A stretch of 7,103 bases of DNA from Bacteroidota bacterium (GTDB lineage Bacteria; Bacteroidota; Bacteroidia; Cytophagales; Cyclobacteriaceae), in the NCBI GenBank assembly GCA_027297025.1, contig JAPUIM010000362.1, positions 1 to 7,103 of the forward strand, given 5' to 3'. The position numbers and the translations under genes are program-made. The notes under the pieces are model-generated. The model was not told the origin of the DNA and ran no database searches. It worked only from the letters and a program-made list of their open reading frames with translations. Positions 1 to 6,066 of the stretch are shown here, piece by piece (position 1 is the stretch's first letter; each line of letters opens with the position of its first letter).

Positions 1-2247
1 CCTGGAAAGCTGATAGGAATATTAGGCGCCAGTGGTGCAGGAAAAACCACTTTACTCAACGTACTTGCCGGTATTTTACAGCCTACCAACGGTAAGATCA
101 AGGTTAATGGTTTTGATATAAACCTGGAAAAAGACCAGATACAGGGAGTGATCGGCTATATCTCGCAAGACGATTTATTGATGGAAGACCTCACCGTTTA
201 TCAAAATATGTATTACAACGCCAAGCTTTGTTTTGCTCATCTTGGTCAGGAAGCGTTGGACCAAAGGGTAATGGAAGTATTGCAGAGTCTGGGTTTGGAT
301 CAAAGCAAGGATTTAAGAGTAGGTTCTGTACTGGACAAAACCATAAGTGGCGGTCAGCGAAAACGGCTGAACATAGCACTGGAATTGATAAGGGAACCGG
401 CGGTGTTATTTGTGGATGAACCTACTTCCGGTTTATCCTCTCGAGATTCTGAAAATGTGATAGACTTGCTGAAGGAGCTTTCACTCAAAGGGAAACTGAT
501 CTTCACGGTTATCCATCAACCCTCATCGGATATATATAAGATGTTCGACAAGGTATACTTTCTGGATGTGGGCGGTTATCCAATTTTTTATGGGAATCCG
601 GTAGAGGCGGTGACCTATTTTAAGAAGGAAACCAACCAGGTAGATAGTGAAAGAGGACAATGCCCTAGCTGTGGCAACGTGAATTCCGAACAAATTCTCA
701 ATATCATCGAGGCCAATGTGGTCGATGAATATGGCCAGTTTACCAACAAAAGAAAGATTAATCCCGAGCAATGGTATGAAAGGTTTTCCCAGTATTTCAA
801 ACTGGACCACCTGGAAGATGTAAAAGAACCTCCATCGCAAACCTTGGTGTTGGCCTCCAAGTTCAAACAATTATTGGTTTTTATTACTCGTGACTTTCTT
901 TCCAAGATCAGCAATAAACAATACCTGCTCATTAATTTTCTGGAGGCTCCACTTTTGGCCTTCATTCTGGCTTTCATTGTTCGATATAAAAGCTCCCCTG
1001 ACCATAGTGAATATATTTTCCGGTTCAATGAAAATATACCGGTGTATATTATGATAAGTATTATCGTCGCCCTGTTTATGGGATTGACCGTAAGTGCCGA
1101 AGAAATTATTCGCGACCGCAAGATCAGGAAACGCGAATCTTTTCTCAATTTGAGTTGGAACAGCTACCTCATGTCCAAAGTGGTGCTGCTATTTACGCTA
1201 TCGGCCATCCAAACACTCACCTTTGTAGTGGTAGGAAATCTGATCCTGGAAATCAAAGAGATGACCCTTAGCTATTGGCTGGTGTTGTTTTCAGTTTCCT
1301 GCATGGCCAATATGCTGGGGTTGAATATTTCCTCCCCCTTTAATTCTGCCGTCACCGTCTATATCTTGATACCACTGATAATCATTCCTCAAATGGTGCT
1401 CAGTGGATTGCTGTTTAGCTTTGACAAAATCAACGAAGTTATCAGTTCTAAGGACAAGGTACCCCTTGTAGCTGATTTTATGGCTTCCAGATGGGCTTAT
1501 GAGGCCATTTCAGTAAACCAATTTATTAATAACTCCTATCAATCTTATTTCTATCCATTTGAAAAGGAGGAACGCCAATCTGATTTTAATACGGCCTATT
1601 TGATTCCCAGACTCAAAGATAAATTAAAGTATGCCACCAAAAATTTAAACAACCCTGATGAGGTGGTAACAAAAAATGTGCGACGGGATTTGAAAATTCT
1701 TCACAGAGGAATCAGGAAATTGGCGATTCAGGATGGTTTGGAAAATATTGATCTAAGAAATGATATTACTGCGGAAAAAATGAGCCCAGAATTGGAAGAA
1801 CAATTATTTGCCTATTTAAATAAGGCTGATGATTATTATAAGGACAAGTTTAACCGAGCCGTAGTTGGTAAAGAAAAGGTCATTCAGATATTGGAATCTT
1901 CCGAAGATTTTGATTATGACCTCAATGCATATAAAAATCTATACTTTAACGAAAGTCTGTCGGATCTGGTGAGAAACATCAGTGTAAAGGATCGTATCAT
2001 TGAATTTAGAGGAAATTTAATCCAACAAATTGACCCCATTTTTCATGATCCGACACCAAATGGTCCTCTCAACTACCGCACTCACTTTTTTGCCCCCATC
2101 AAACATTTTTTATTCAAAACCTGGGACACCTATACCTTTAATGTACTGGTCATTTGGTTTATGACCTTATTGCTATATATTACCTTATATTACGACTTGT
2201 TACGAAAGTTTTTGCAGCTGCTTGAAAAAGCCAGGTGGCGAAATTAA
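1..2247 (+). CDS. ABC transporter, fused ATPase and ABC-2/ABCG-type permease (5'-partial)
   Basis: The frame is open from base 1, so the true start lies upstream and the first in-window ATG at 148 is internal. It leaves 748 residues in view. The ATPase comes first: Walker A GASGAGKT (25-48), signature SGGQRKR (346-366), Walker B VLFVDE followed by PTSGLSS (403-441), and the switch His in IHQPSS (His codon 514-516). The IHQPS form and ATPase-then-permease order are typical of the ABCG/eye-pigment class. A CPSCGN motif (661-678) sits in the linker. Membrane segments are visible at about residues 307-329, 345-365, 393-416, 423-444, 451-473 and 711-733; the charged EEIIRDRKIRKRE stretch after the second resembles the ABCG coupling helix. 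About 235 mostly hydrophilic residues lie between the fifth and sixth segments, which I infer to be extracytoplasmic. It is probably an inner-membrane exporter working as a dimer. The substrate is unknown. Related Bacteroidota proteins have a long extra N-terminal region, which would lie outside this window. Confidence 0.93.
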   Translation, partial: PGKLIGILGASGAGKTTLLNVLAGILQPTNGKIKVNGFDINLEKDQIQGVIGYISQDDLLMEDLTVYQNMYYNAKLCFAHLGQEALDQRVMEVLQSLGLDQSKDLRVGSVLDKTISGGQRKRLNIALELIREPAVLFVDEPTSGLSSRDSENVIDLLKELSLKGKLIFTVIHQPSSDIYKMFDKVYFLDVGGYPIFYGNPVEAVTYFKKETNQVDSERGQCPSCGNVNSEQILNIIEANVVDEYGQFTNKRKINPEQWYERFSQYFKLDHLEDVKEPPSQTLVLASKFKQLLVFITRDFLSKISNKQYLLINFLEAPLLAFILAFIVRYKSSPDHSEYIFRFNENIPVYIMISIIVALFMGLTVSAEEIIRDRKIRKRESFLNLSWNSYLMSKVVLLFTLSAIQTLTFVVVGNLILEIKEMTLSYWLVLFSVSCMANMLGLNISSPFNSAVTVYILIPLIIIPQMVLSGLLFSFDKINEVISSKDKVPLVADFMASRWAYEAISVNQFINNSYQSYFYPFEKEERQSDFNTAYLIPRLKDKLKYATKNLNNPDEVVTKNVRRDLKILHRGIRKLAIQDGLENIDLRNDITAEKMSPELEEQLFAYLNKADDYYKDKFNRAVVGKEKVIQILESSEDFDYDLNAYKNLYFNESLSDLVRNISVKDRIIEFRGNLIQQIDPIFHDPTPNGPLNYRTHFFAPIKHFLFKTWDTYTFNVLVIWFMTLLLYITLYYDLLRKFLQLLEKARWRN

Positions 2248-2324
2248 TGCAATTCGCTTTCGAATATGACATAGGTAATTAATTGATATACTTACTTTTC
2301 ATATCCTGAACAAAACTGCTAATA

Positions 2325-2355
2325 TTTGTAATGGAGTGTGTAATTTTTATATTTG
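2325..2355 (+). promoter_or_regulatory. Bacteroidota-type primary sigma promoter for the lipoprotein gene
   Basis: TTTG at 2325-2328 is followed, after exactly 19 nt, by TATATTTG at 2348-2355. This matches the known Bacteroidota consensus of TTG near -33 and TAnnTTTG near -7. Transcription would start around 2361-2363, only some 12-14 nt before the ATG at 2375. The leader is very short and has no Shine-Dalgarno sequence, which is common in this phylum. The position also argues against the upstream GTG at 2336 as the start, because that codon would lie inside the promoter. The site is identified by sequence match only. Confidence 0.62.
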
Positions 2356-2374
2356 TTATATTAATGTCATGGTT

Positions 2375-3277
2375 ATGAGAAGCTTGTTTCCAGTACTACT
2401 TTTCTTGGTGTTCATAGCTTGTGATTCCAAAAAACCGGACCAACAGGCCATAATTGATAAGGTACAAAATGAAGTCATGGAAGAGGACCTTCCTGAGATT
2501 CACGACGATGTAATCAATGATATAATCCAACAAATCCCTTCTCCCCTGGAAATCTCAGTGCTGCTCAAAGAAGTAGGTTCGAAGTATGATAACGATCTAC
2601 TCAACCCGTCGGAAAATATTAGCAAATACAACAGCAATTTCAAAAAAGCTTTAAATCTTGGTGTTTATGGTACGGATCTTGGCTATACCAATATCTATGA
2701 GCACAACCAGGATGCGCTATTTTACCTTGATGCAATTAAGACTTTGGCGGAAGACCTCAGCATTGGTCAATTTTTTGATTTTGGAATCATCAAAAGATTG
2801 GCAGCCAACAGTAGAAATGTAGATTCCTTATTACTTATTTCAACCAGAAACTTCAATCAAATCAACGATTATTTACAGGAACAAAGAAGATCAAACCTTA
2901 GCGTATTGTTCCTAACCGGGGGATGGTTGGAGGCGCTACATATCAGTTGCCAGGTCTATGCCGGTAATCCAGGTAATGTGGAACTTCAGGAGCGAATAGG
3001 TGAGCAAAAAATAATATTGGAAAACATTTTACTTTTACTTTCATTCTATGGCAAGGACGATCCAAATGTGAAATTGTTGATTGGAGAATTAAAAGAATTA
3101 AAGAAGGTGTTTGATCTAATAGAAATCACTTATACATATAAGGAATCGACTTACGATGTAGTAGATGGAGTTTTGATGATACATGATAACAGCACAAGTT
3201 CTATCAATATCACTGATGAGCAATTAATTGATATAACAGGTATCACTGGTTCCATAAGAAACGGTATCATTAGCTAA
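2375..3277 (+). CDS. Hypothetical lipoprotein, helical, 300 aa
   Basis: No function is recognised. The N-terminus is a lipoprotein signal: MRSLFPVLLFLVFIAC, with the lipid-bearing Cys at residue 16 (Phe at -3 is tolerated but atypical), then DSKKPD. The chosen start at 2375 gives a compact signal peptide; ATG 2369 adds only MV and is a fair alternative, while GTG 2336 adds 13 residues and overlaps the promoter. The mature part looks mostly alpha-helical with many leucines and acidic residues. Residues 94-130 (NLGVYGTDLGY, then QDALFYLDAIKTLAEDL) and 178-195 (LFLTGGWLEALHISCQV) look like conserved-type blocks. The last 40 residues are rich in Ser, Thr, Ile and Asp. There is no membrane segment after the signal. 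The product probably sits in the outer membrane or periplasm; a clear surface-export signal after the Cys is not evident. It is the first gene of a two-gene unit with the small secreted protein at 3294. Confidence 0.85.
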   Translation: MRSLFPVLLFLVFIACDSKKPDQQAIIDKVQNEVMEEDLPEIHDDVINDIIQQIPSPLEISVLLKEVGSKYDNDLLNPSENISKYNSNFKKALNLGVYGTDLGYTNIYEHNQDALFYLDAIKTLAEDLSIGQFFDFGIIKRLAANSRNVDSLLLISTRNFNQINDYLQEQRRSNLSVLFLTGGWLEALHISCQVYAGNPGNVELQERIGEQKIILENILLLLSFYGKDDPNVKLLIGELKELKKVFDLIEITYTYKESTYDVVDGVLMIHDNSTSSINITDEQLIDITGITGSIRNGIIS

Positions 3278-3293
3278 TTTATTTTTACAACTT

Positions 3294-3731
3294 ATGAAAC
3301 ACATATCCATAATAATCTTATTATTTTTTAGCTTGGGGTTTGTAGGTAGAGGACTTTCTCAATGTGATTCAAATCAAATTTCTGAAGCAAGCATCAAAGA
3401 GATCCCTAATGACTACACATTCCTTAAGACTTTTAAGATTGATGGACAGGGAGGTTCCAGAGAAAAAGTTGAATATTCCTACGTTTTTAGTAAGAATACC
3501 AATTATTCCATCAATATCAGCGCATTAGGTGCAGAGGGATCAAACACTGATGGAATCATTGTTAGTATGTACGACGCAAAACGCCACCAGGTAGCTACTA
3601 ATTTTGTGGATGGAAATATTTATTCGGGATTTCAATATCCATGCAGCGCTACCGGTATTTATTACATCACTTTTACTTTTCAGAATTCTACCAATTATTG
3701 TGGGGGCTGTGCCCTGGGATTCAAACGGTAA
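3294..3731 (+). CDS. Small secreted protein, possible PPC-like beta-sandwich, 145 aa
   Basis: Residues 1-23 form a Sec signal peptide (MKH, then IIILLFFSLGF, then GRGLSQ), with cleavage probably near Ser22-Gln23. Gln before Cys24 does not fit a lipobox, so I do not call this a lipoprotein. The mature region of about 120 residues alternates hydrophobic and polar residues as beta-strands do. Its pattern (YSYVFSKNTNYSINIS, then IIVSMYD, then TGIYYITFTF) resembles bacterial pre-peptidase C-terminal (PPC-type) beta-sandwich domains. That assignment is an inference from pattern. Four cysteines (24, 117, 136, 139; the last two as CGGC) could form two disulfides after export. No catalytic motif is visible. 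The gene lies 16 nt after the lipoprotein gene with no promoter between them and is followed by a strong terminator, so the two are probably co-transcribed. It could be a ligand- or carbohydrate-binding accessory, but nothing in the sequence decides this. Confidence 0.8.
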   Translation: MKHISIIILLFFSLGFVGRGLSQCDSNQISEASIKEIPNDYTFLKTFKIDGQGGSREKVEYSYVFSKNTNYSINISALGAEGSNTDGIIVSMYDAKRHQVATNFVDGNIYSGFQYPCSATGIYYITFTFQNSTNYCGGCALGFKR

Positions 3732-3744
3732 AAAATCCTGAATT

Positions 3745-3770
3745 AAAGCAGGTAAACACCTGTTTTTTTT
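3745..3770 (+). terminator. Intrinsic terminator ending the lipoprotein/secreted-protein unit
   Basis: The left arm AAAGCAGGT (3745-3753), loop AAAC (3754-3757) and right arm ACCTGTTTT (3758-3766) can form a 9-bp stem with one G-U pair. The five-pair core is CAGGT/ACCTG. It is followed by an uninterrupted run of eight T (3763-3770). It begins 13 nt after the TAA at 3729-3731. The T-run ends at 3770 and the next gene's ATG begins at 3771. Confidence 0.88.
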
Positions 3771-4412
3771 ATGTACAGTCATTTCCTGGATTTTTCATAT
3801 AAAGCTCGCTATTTCAAACTGGGAGAGATAAATCAACAAACCCAATGGGTATGGTTTGTGTGTCATGGTTATGGACAACTGGCAGAATATTTCCTTAAAA
3901 AATTTAAAGTATTGGATAATGGCAGACATTGCATAATTGCTCCGGAAGGTCTTTCGCGGTTTTATATGAATGGATTCCAAGGAAGGGTGGGAGCCACCTG
4001 GATGACCAAAGAAGATCGATTGGTAGATATATTAAATTATGTTAATTTTTTGAATTCATTGTATGAAAGTGAACTGGGAGAATTTGAAAATCCTGGTTTT
4101 AAGATCTCCCTTTTGGGATTTTCCCAAGGTACGGCTACCATCTGCCGATGGGCACTGGCTAAAAGTATTACTTTCCATCGGCTAATCTTATGGGCTGGAT
4201 TATTCCCTCCTGACCTTAATTTTGACTTGGGTAAAACTAAATTCACCGATAAGGAAGTCTGGTTAATTTATGGCGACCAAGACCAATTTTTGACTTCTGA
4301 AAGGTTATTAACTCAAAAGAAAATGGCTCTGAAACTGGCGGTGGAACCTCAACAATTTGTATTTAGTGGTGGTCATGAAATAGATGAAAATACTCTCAAA
4401 AAATTTCTTTAA
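3771..4412 (+). CDS. Alpha/beta-hydrolase, carboxylesterase/phospholipase-like, 213 aa
   Basis: This is a serine hydrolase of the alpha/beta fold, probably cytoplasmic because no signal peptide is seen. HGYGQ (residues 32-36) is the likely oxyanion-hole loop. GFSQG (116-120) is the nucleophile elbow with Ser118, followed by TATICRWAL. IYGDQDQFL (167-174) carries the acid, most likely Asp171 by alignment with the usual HGxxDxxV pattern. GGHEID (200-205) supplies His202. The triad is therefore complete, and the length fits the small carboxylesterase/lysophospholipase group. The region from APEGLSRFY to GRVGATWMTKEDR (57-83) looks conserved in Bacteroidota relatives as I recall them. The natural substrate is unknown. 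The start at 3771 gives a sensible short lead into the first strand, and the next in-frame Met (residue 66) would remove the oxyanion loop. There is no ribosome-binding site: the eight T of the upstream terminator directly precede the ATG. The gene converges on porT. Confidence 0.88.
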   Translation: MYSHFLDFSYKARYFKLGEINQQTQWVWFVCHGYGQLAEYFLKKFKVLDNGRHCIIAPEGLSRFYMNGFQGRVGATWMTKEDRLVDILNYVNFLNSLYESELGEFENPGFKISLLGFSQGTATICRWALAKSITFHRLILWAGLFPPDLNFDLGKTKFTDKEVWLIYGDQDQFLTSERLLTQKKMALKLAVEPQQFVFSGGHEIDENTLKKFL

Positions 4413-4438
4413 TCCCTTTTGTCATTTTTGTGCAAATC

Positions 4439-4466
4439 CGGTAATTACTACCGTTTCAATAACGGT
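4439..4466. other. Overlapping inverted repeats between convergent genes
   Basis: Two alternative hairpins share sequence. CGGTA (4439-4443) can pair with TACCG (4449-4453), and ACCGTT (4450-4455) can pair with AACGGT (4461-4466). They use the same ACCG and so exclude each other. They lie just past the porT stop on the minus strand and 26 nt past the hydrolase stop on the plus strand. Neither strand shows a proper U-tract, so this is at best a weak bidirectional terminator or an RNA 3'-end stabiliser. Short stems of 5-6 bp can occur by chance. Confidence 0.35.
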
Positions 4467-5176
4467 TATTGCACTACCAAAAGCAAGGTGATTGTATTCA
4501 CCGCCAAGCGGTCAATACTGGAAGTGAATCGGTTTTCGTCCTCGGTTAGAACATTAATCAAACCCCGGGAAAATCGTATTTCAGGAGAAAACTTAAATAA
4601 GGGGTAGTATATATCCAGACCAAAACCAAATTCAATAAACAGATTGGAATTTTTGCTCCTCAGTTTGTCCACCTCCTCATCGTCTTTCCGTCCGGAGGCT
4701 TCCAAAGTTGCTTTTACTCCTCCTACTAAAAACATCCGCAGATTTTTTCTCCTTTCTGATTTGTATTTTAATAATAGGGGTATCTCCACATTTGTGGAAG
4801 AAACCGCCTGCTCTATAGTTTCACTGTTAACAAAATTATAATCCACCTTCAACTCGTAAAATCCCACCGTTGGTGTAACCCGAAAATCGAAATATTTTCC
4901 TAAACGAAGATTTCCTACAAATCCCAGTGAGAATCCAGCAGAGTTTTTGGGCATAATGGAGTGCAGGTTCAAGGAATCCAGAAAAGTTTCGGAGTAATTG
5001 AGCTTATAGATGGAAGAGTGGAGGGCAACCAAAAACCCATAGTGAATGGGGCGTTCATCATAAGCTGGCAAATGCACCTCTTCGTTGGCCTGTCCCCAGG
5101 AATCCATGGCGATGTTGGTAAGGACCAAAAATATCACTAATAGCCTCAAAATATTCCTTATCCTACTACTCCGCAT
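4466..5176 (-). CDS. porT: PorT-family outer-membrane beta-barrel protein of type IX secretion
   Basis: This is an outer-membrane barrel of the PorT family. In Porphyromonas gingivalis PorT is required for export of gingipains through the type IX secretion system. The chosen start at 5176 gives a 236-aa product with a clean signal peptide: MRSSRIRN, then ILRLLVIFLVLTNIA, with cleavage probably around WGQA (residues 27-30). The longer frame from 5278 adds 34 residues, overlaps menG by 50 nt and hides the signal peptide, so I reject it. The mature protein shows alternating amphipathic strands typical of an 8-stranded barrel: HYGFLVALHSS, AGFSLGFVGNLRLG, FDFRVTPTVGFYELKVDY, EIPLLLKYKSE, RMFLVGGVKAT, FIEFGFGLDIYYP, FSPEIRFSRGL and the final strand. 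The family-typical block around RPIHYGF and EIPLLLKYKSERR supports the name. The protein ends LLLVVQ, not with the usual C-terminal aromatic residue. It follows menG by 52 nt on the same strand, a pairing I recall as recurrent in Bacteroidota. No separate promoter is evident. Confidence 0.87.
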   Translation of the reverse strand: MRSSRIRNILRLLVIFLVLTNIAMDSWGQANEEVHLPAYDERPIHYGFLVALHSSIYKLNYSETFLDSLNLHSIMPKNSAGFSLGFVGNLRLGKYFDFRVTPTVGFYELKVDYNFVNSETIEQAVSSTNVEIPLLLKYKSERRKNLRMFLVGGVKATLEASGRKDDEEVDKLRSKNSNLFIEFGFGLDIYYPLFKFSPEIRFSRGLINVLTEDENRFTSSIDRLAVNTITLLLVVQ

Positions 5177-5228
5177 GGTGTTAAAAAGGCCATAATAACC
5201 AAAAATTGACATAAAAACAAAGACGAGA

Positions 5229-5966
5229 CTAGACCGAGCCCAATGCTTTACTGCCCCGATATATTGAACTGATTCCAAAGGTCAATGGTACCGCCTGGGT
5301 ATTGATAAATCCGATATTGTTTAATATCCGCAAAAATTCCTCCCCCTGGGGAAAAGCCATCACCGACTCGGGTAAATATGTATAGGCTGATCCATCATTG
5401 GAGATAGTTTTCCCAATGCGGGGCAAAATAGTATTAAAATAGAATGAAAAGATCTGTTTGAATGGAAATAAACGGGGTTGGGAAAACTCAATAATAACAA
5501 CATTACCTCCTGGTTTTAATACCCGAAACATATCCGCCAGTCCCTTTTCCAGATGCTCAAAATTCCTTACTCCAAAAGCAACGATCACTGCATCAAATTT
5601 ATTATCCTGGAATTGCAGCTTTTCCGAATCTCCCAGCTGCAGTTCAATCTTCTCCTCCAATTTCAATCTCCGGAGTTTCTTGCGCCCGAATTCCAACATT
5701 CCCGAAGAAATGTCCACTCCAATTACTTTATCGGGATTAAGGGCCAGGGCTTCAATTGCAAAATCTCCGGTGCCAGTAGCTACATCCAAAATCAATTTCG
5801 TTTGTTGGTGCTGCAGCAATTTTATGGCTTTTTTGCGCCAAAGTATATCAATTCCAAGACTTAATAAATGATTGAGCAGATCATATCGAGGGCTGATGTT
5901 ATCAAACATTTGAGCCACCTGTTGTTTTTTACTACCTCTTGAATCTCGATAAGGGACGACGGTCAT
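5229..5966 (-). CDS. ubiE: Demethylmenaquinone methyltransferase (MenG/UbiE)
   Basis: This SAM-dependent C-methyltransferase converts demethylmenaquinone to menaquinone, the last step of menaquinone synthesis; Bacteroidota usually lack ubiquinone, so the MenG role is the relevant one. It has 245 residues, the normal length. Near the N-terminus is the YDLLNHLLSLGIDILWR block (residues 28-44), matching the first UbiE signature. The SAM-binding glycine motif is LDVATGTGDFA (60-70), followed by the acidic strand end GVDIS (83-87), VAFGVRNFEH (129-138) and the second UbiE signature RVLKPGGNVVIIEFS (148-162). ISNDGSAYTYLPES (188-201) is typical of the family substrate region. The start at 5966 yields MTVVPY, which fits the N-termini I recall in Bacteroidota relatives. 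There is no Shine-Dalgarno sequence. A three-codon mini-ORF ends on this start codon (see 5967-6066). The stop is TAG, and porT follows 52 nt later. Confidence 0.95.
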   Translation of the reverse strand: MTVVPYRDSRGSKKQQVAQMFDNISPRYDLLNHLLSLGIDILWRKKAIKLLQHQQTKLILDVATGTGDFAIEALALNPDKVIGVDISSGMLEFGRKKLRRLKLEEKIELQLGDSEKLQFQDNKFDAVIVAFGVRNFEHLEKGLADMFRVLKPGGNVVIIEFSQPRLFPFKQIFSFYFNTILPRIGKTISNDGSAYTYLPESVMAFPQGEEFLRILNNIGFINTQAVPLTFGISSIYRGSKALGSV

Positions 5967-6066
5967 ATGTTCATGATTTTAAGCGATGTAATAATAACAT
6001 CTTTAGAAAGACCCTGGTATTTAGAGCATTAATTATTTTCAAGGAAGTGATCGGTGTCAGAAAAAT
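5967..6066 (-). other. Leader region of menG with small hairpin and three-codon mini-ORF
   Basis: This 100-nt gap separates the OmpA-domain gene from menG, both on the minus strand. I see no TAnnTTTG promoter element and no U-tract terminator for the upstream gene, so read-through from it is possible. GATGT (5985-5989) and ACATC (5997-6001) can form a 5-bp stem with a 7-nt all-A/T loop, 19 nt before the menG ATG. On the minus strand an ATG at 5974-5972 begins ATG AAC ATA TGA, whose TGA overlaps the menG ATG as ATGA. Whether it is translated is unknown; it could be chance. Confidence 0.35.

Noticed and set aside
615..1148. Minus-strand open frame of 177 codons
   Set aside because: It is antisense to the ABC transporter permease; its composition is explained by the coding strand.
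2252..2265. Hairpin ATTCG-CTTT-CGAAT just after the ABC transporter stop as a terminator
   Set aside because: The stem is 5 bp and there is no T-run after it; it is not sufficient to call a terminator.
2336..2374. GTG at 2336 as the lipoprotein start (adds 13 residues)
   Set aside because: The GTG lies between the two promoter elements, and the extension puts MCNFYICYINVMV before a complete signal peptide that starts at ATG 2375.
3360..3368. Cys24 of the small secreted protein as a lipoprotein cysteine
   Set aside because: The residue before it is Gln, which does not fit a lipobox; an ordinary Sec signal with cleavage near Ser22-Gln23 is more likely.
3599..3606. TAATTTTG, an exact TAnnTTTG match, as a promoter for the hydrolase
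   Set aside because: There is no TTG at the right distance upstream, it lies inside the secreted-protein gene, and a transcript from it would run into the terminator at 3745-3770.
4419..4841. Plus-strand open frames at 4419-4607 and 4644-4841
   Set aside because: They are antisense to porT or start in the intergenic repeat, with no initiation signal or recognisable protein.
5177..5278. Longer porT reading frame starting at 5278
   Set aside because: It overlaps the end of menG by 50 nt and puts 34 residues ahead of a good signal peptide that begins at 5176.
5458..5871. Plus-strand open frames over 5458-5871 (137 and 103 codons)
   Set aside because: They lie entirely antisense to menG, which has all family motifs; their proteins show no recognisable domain.
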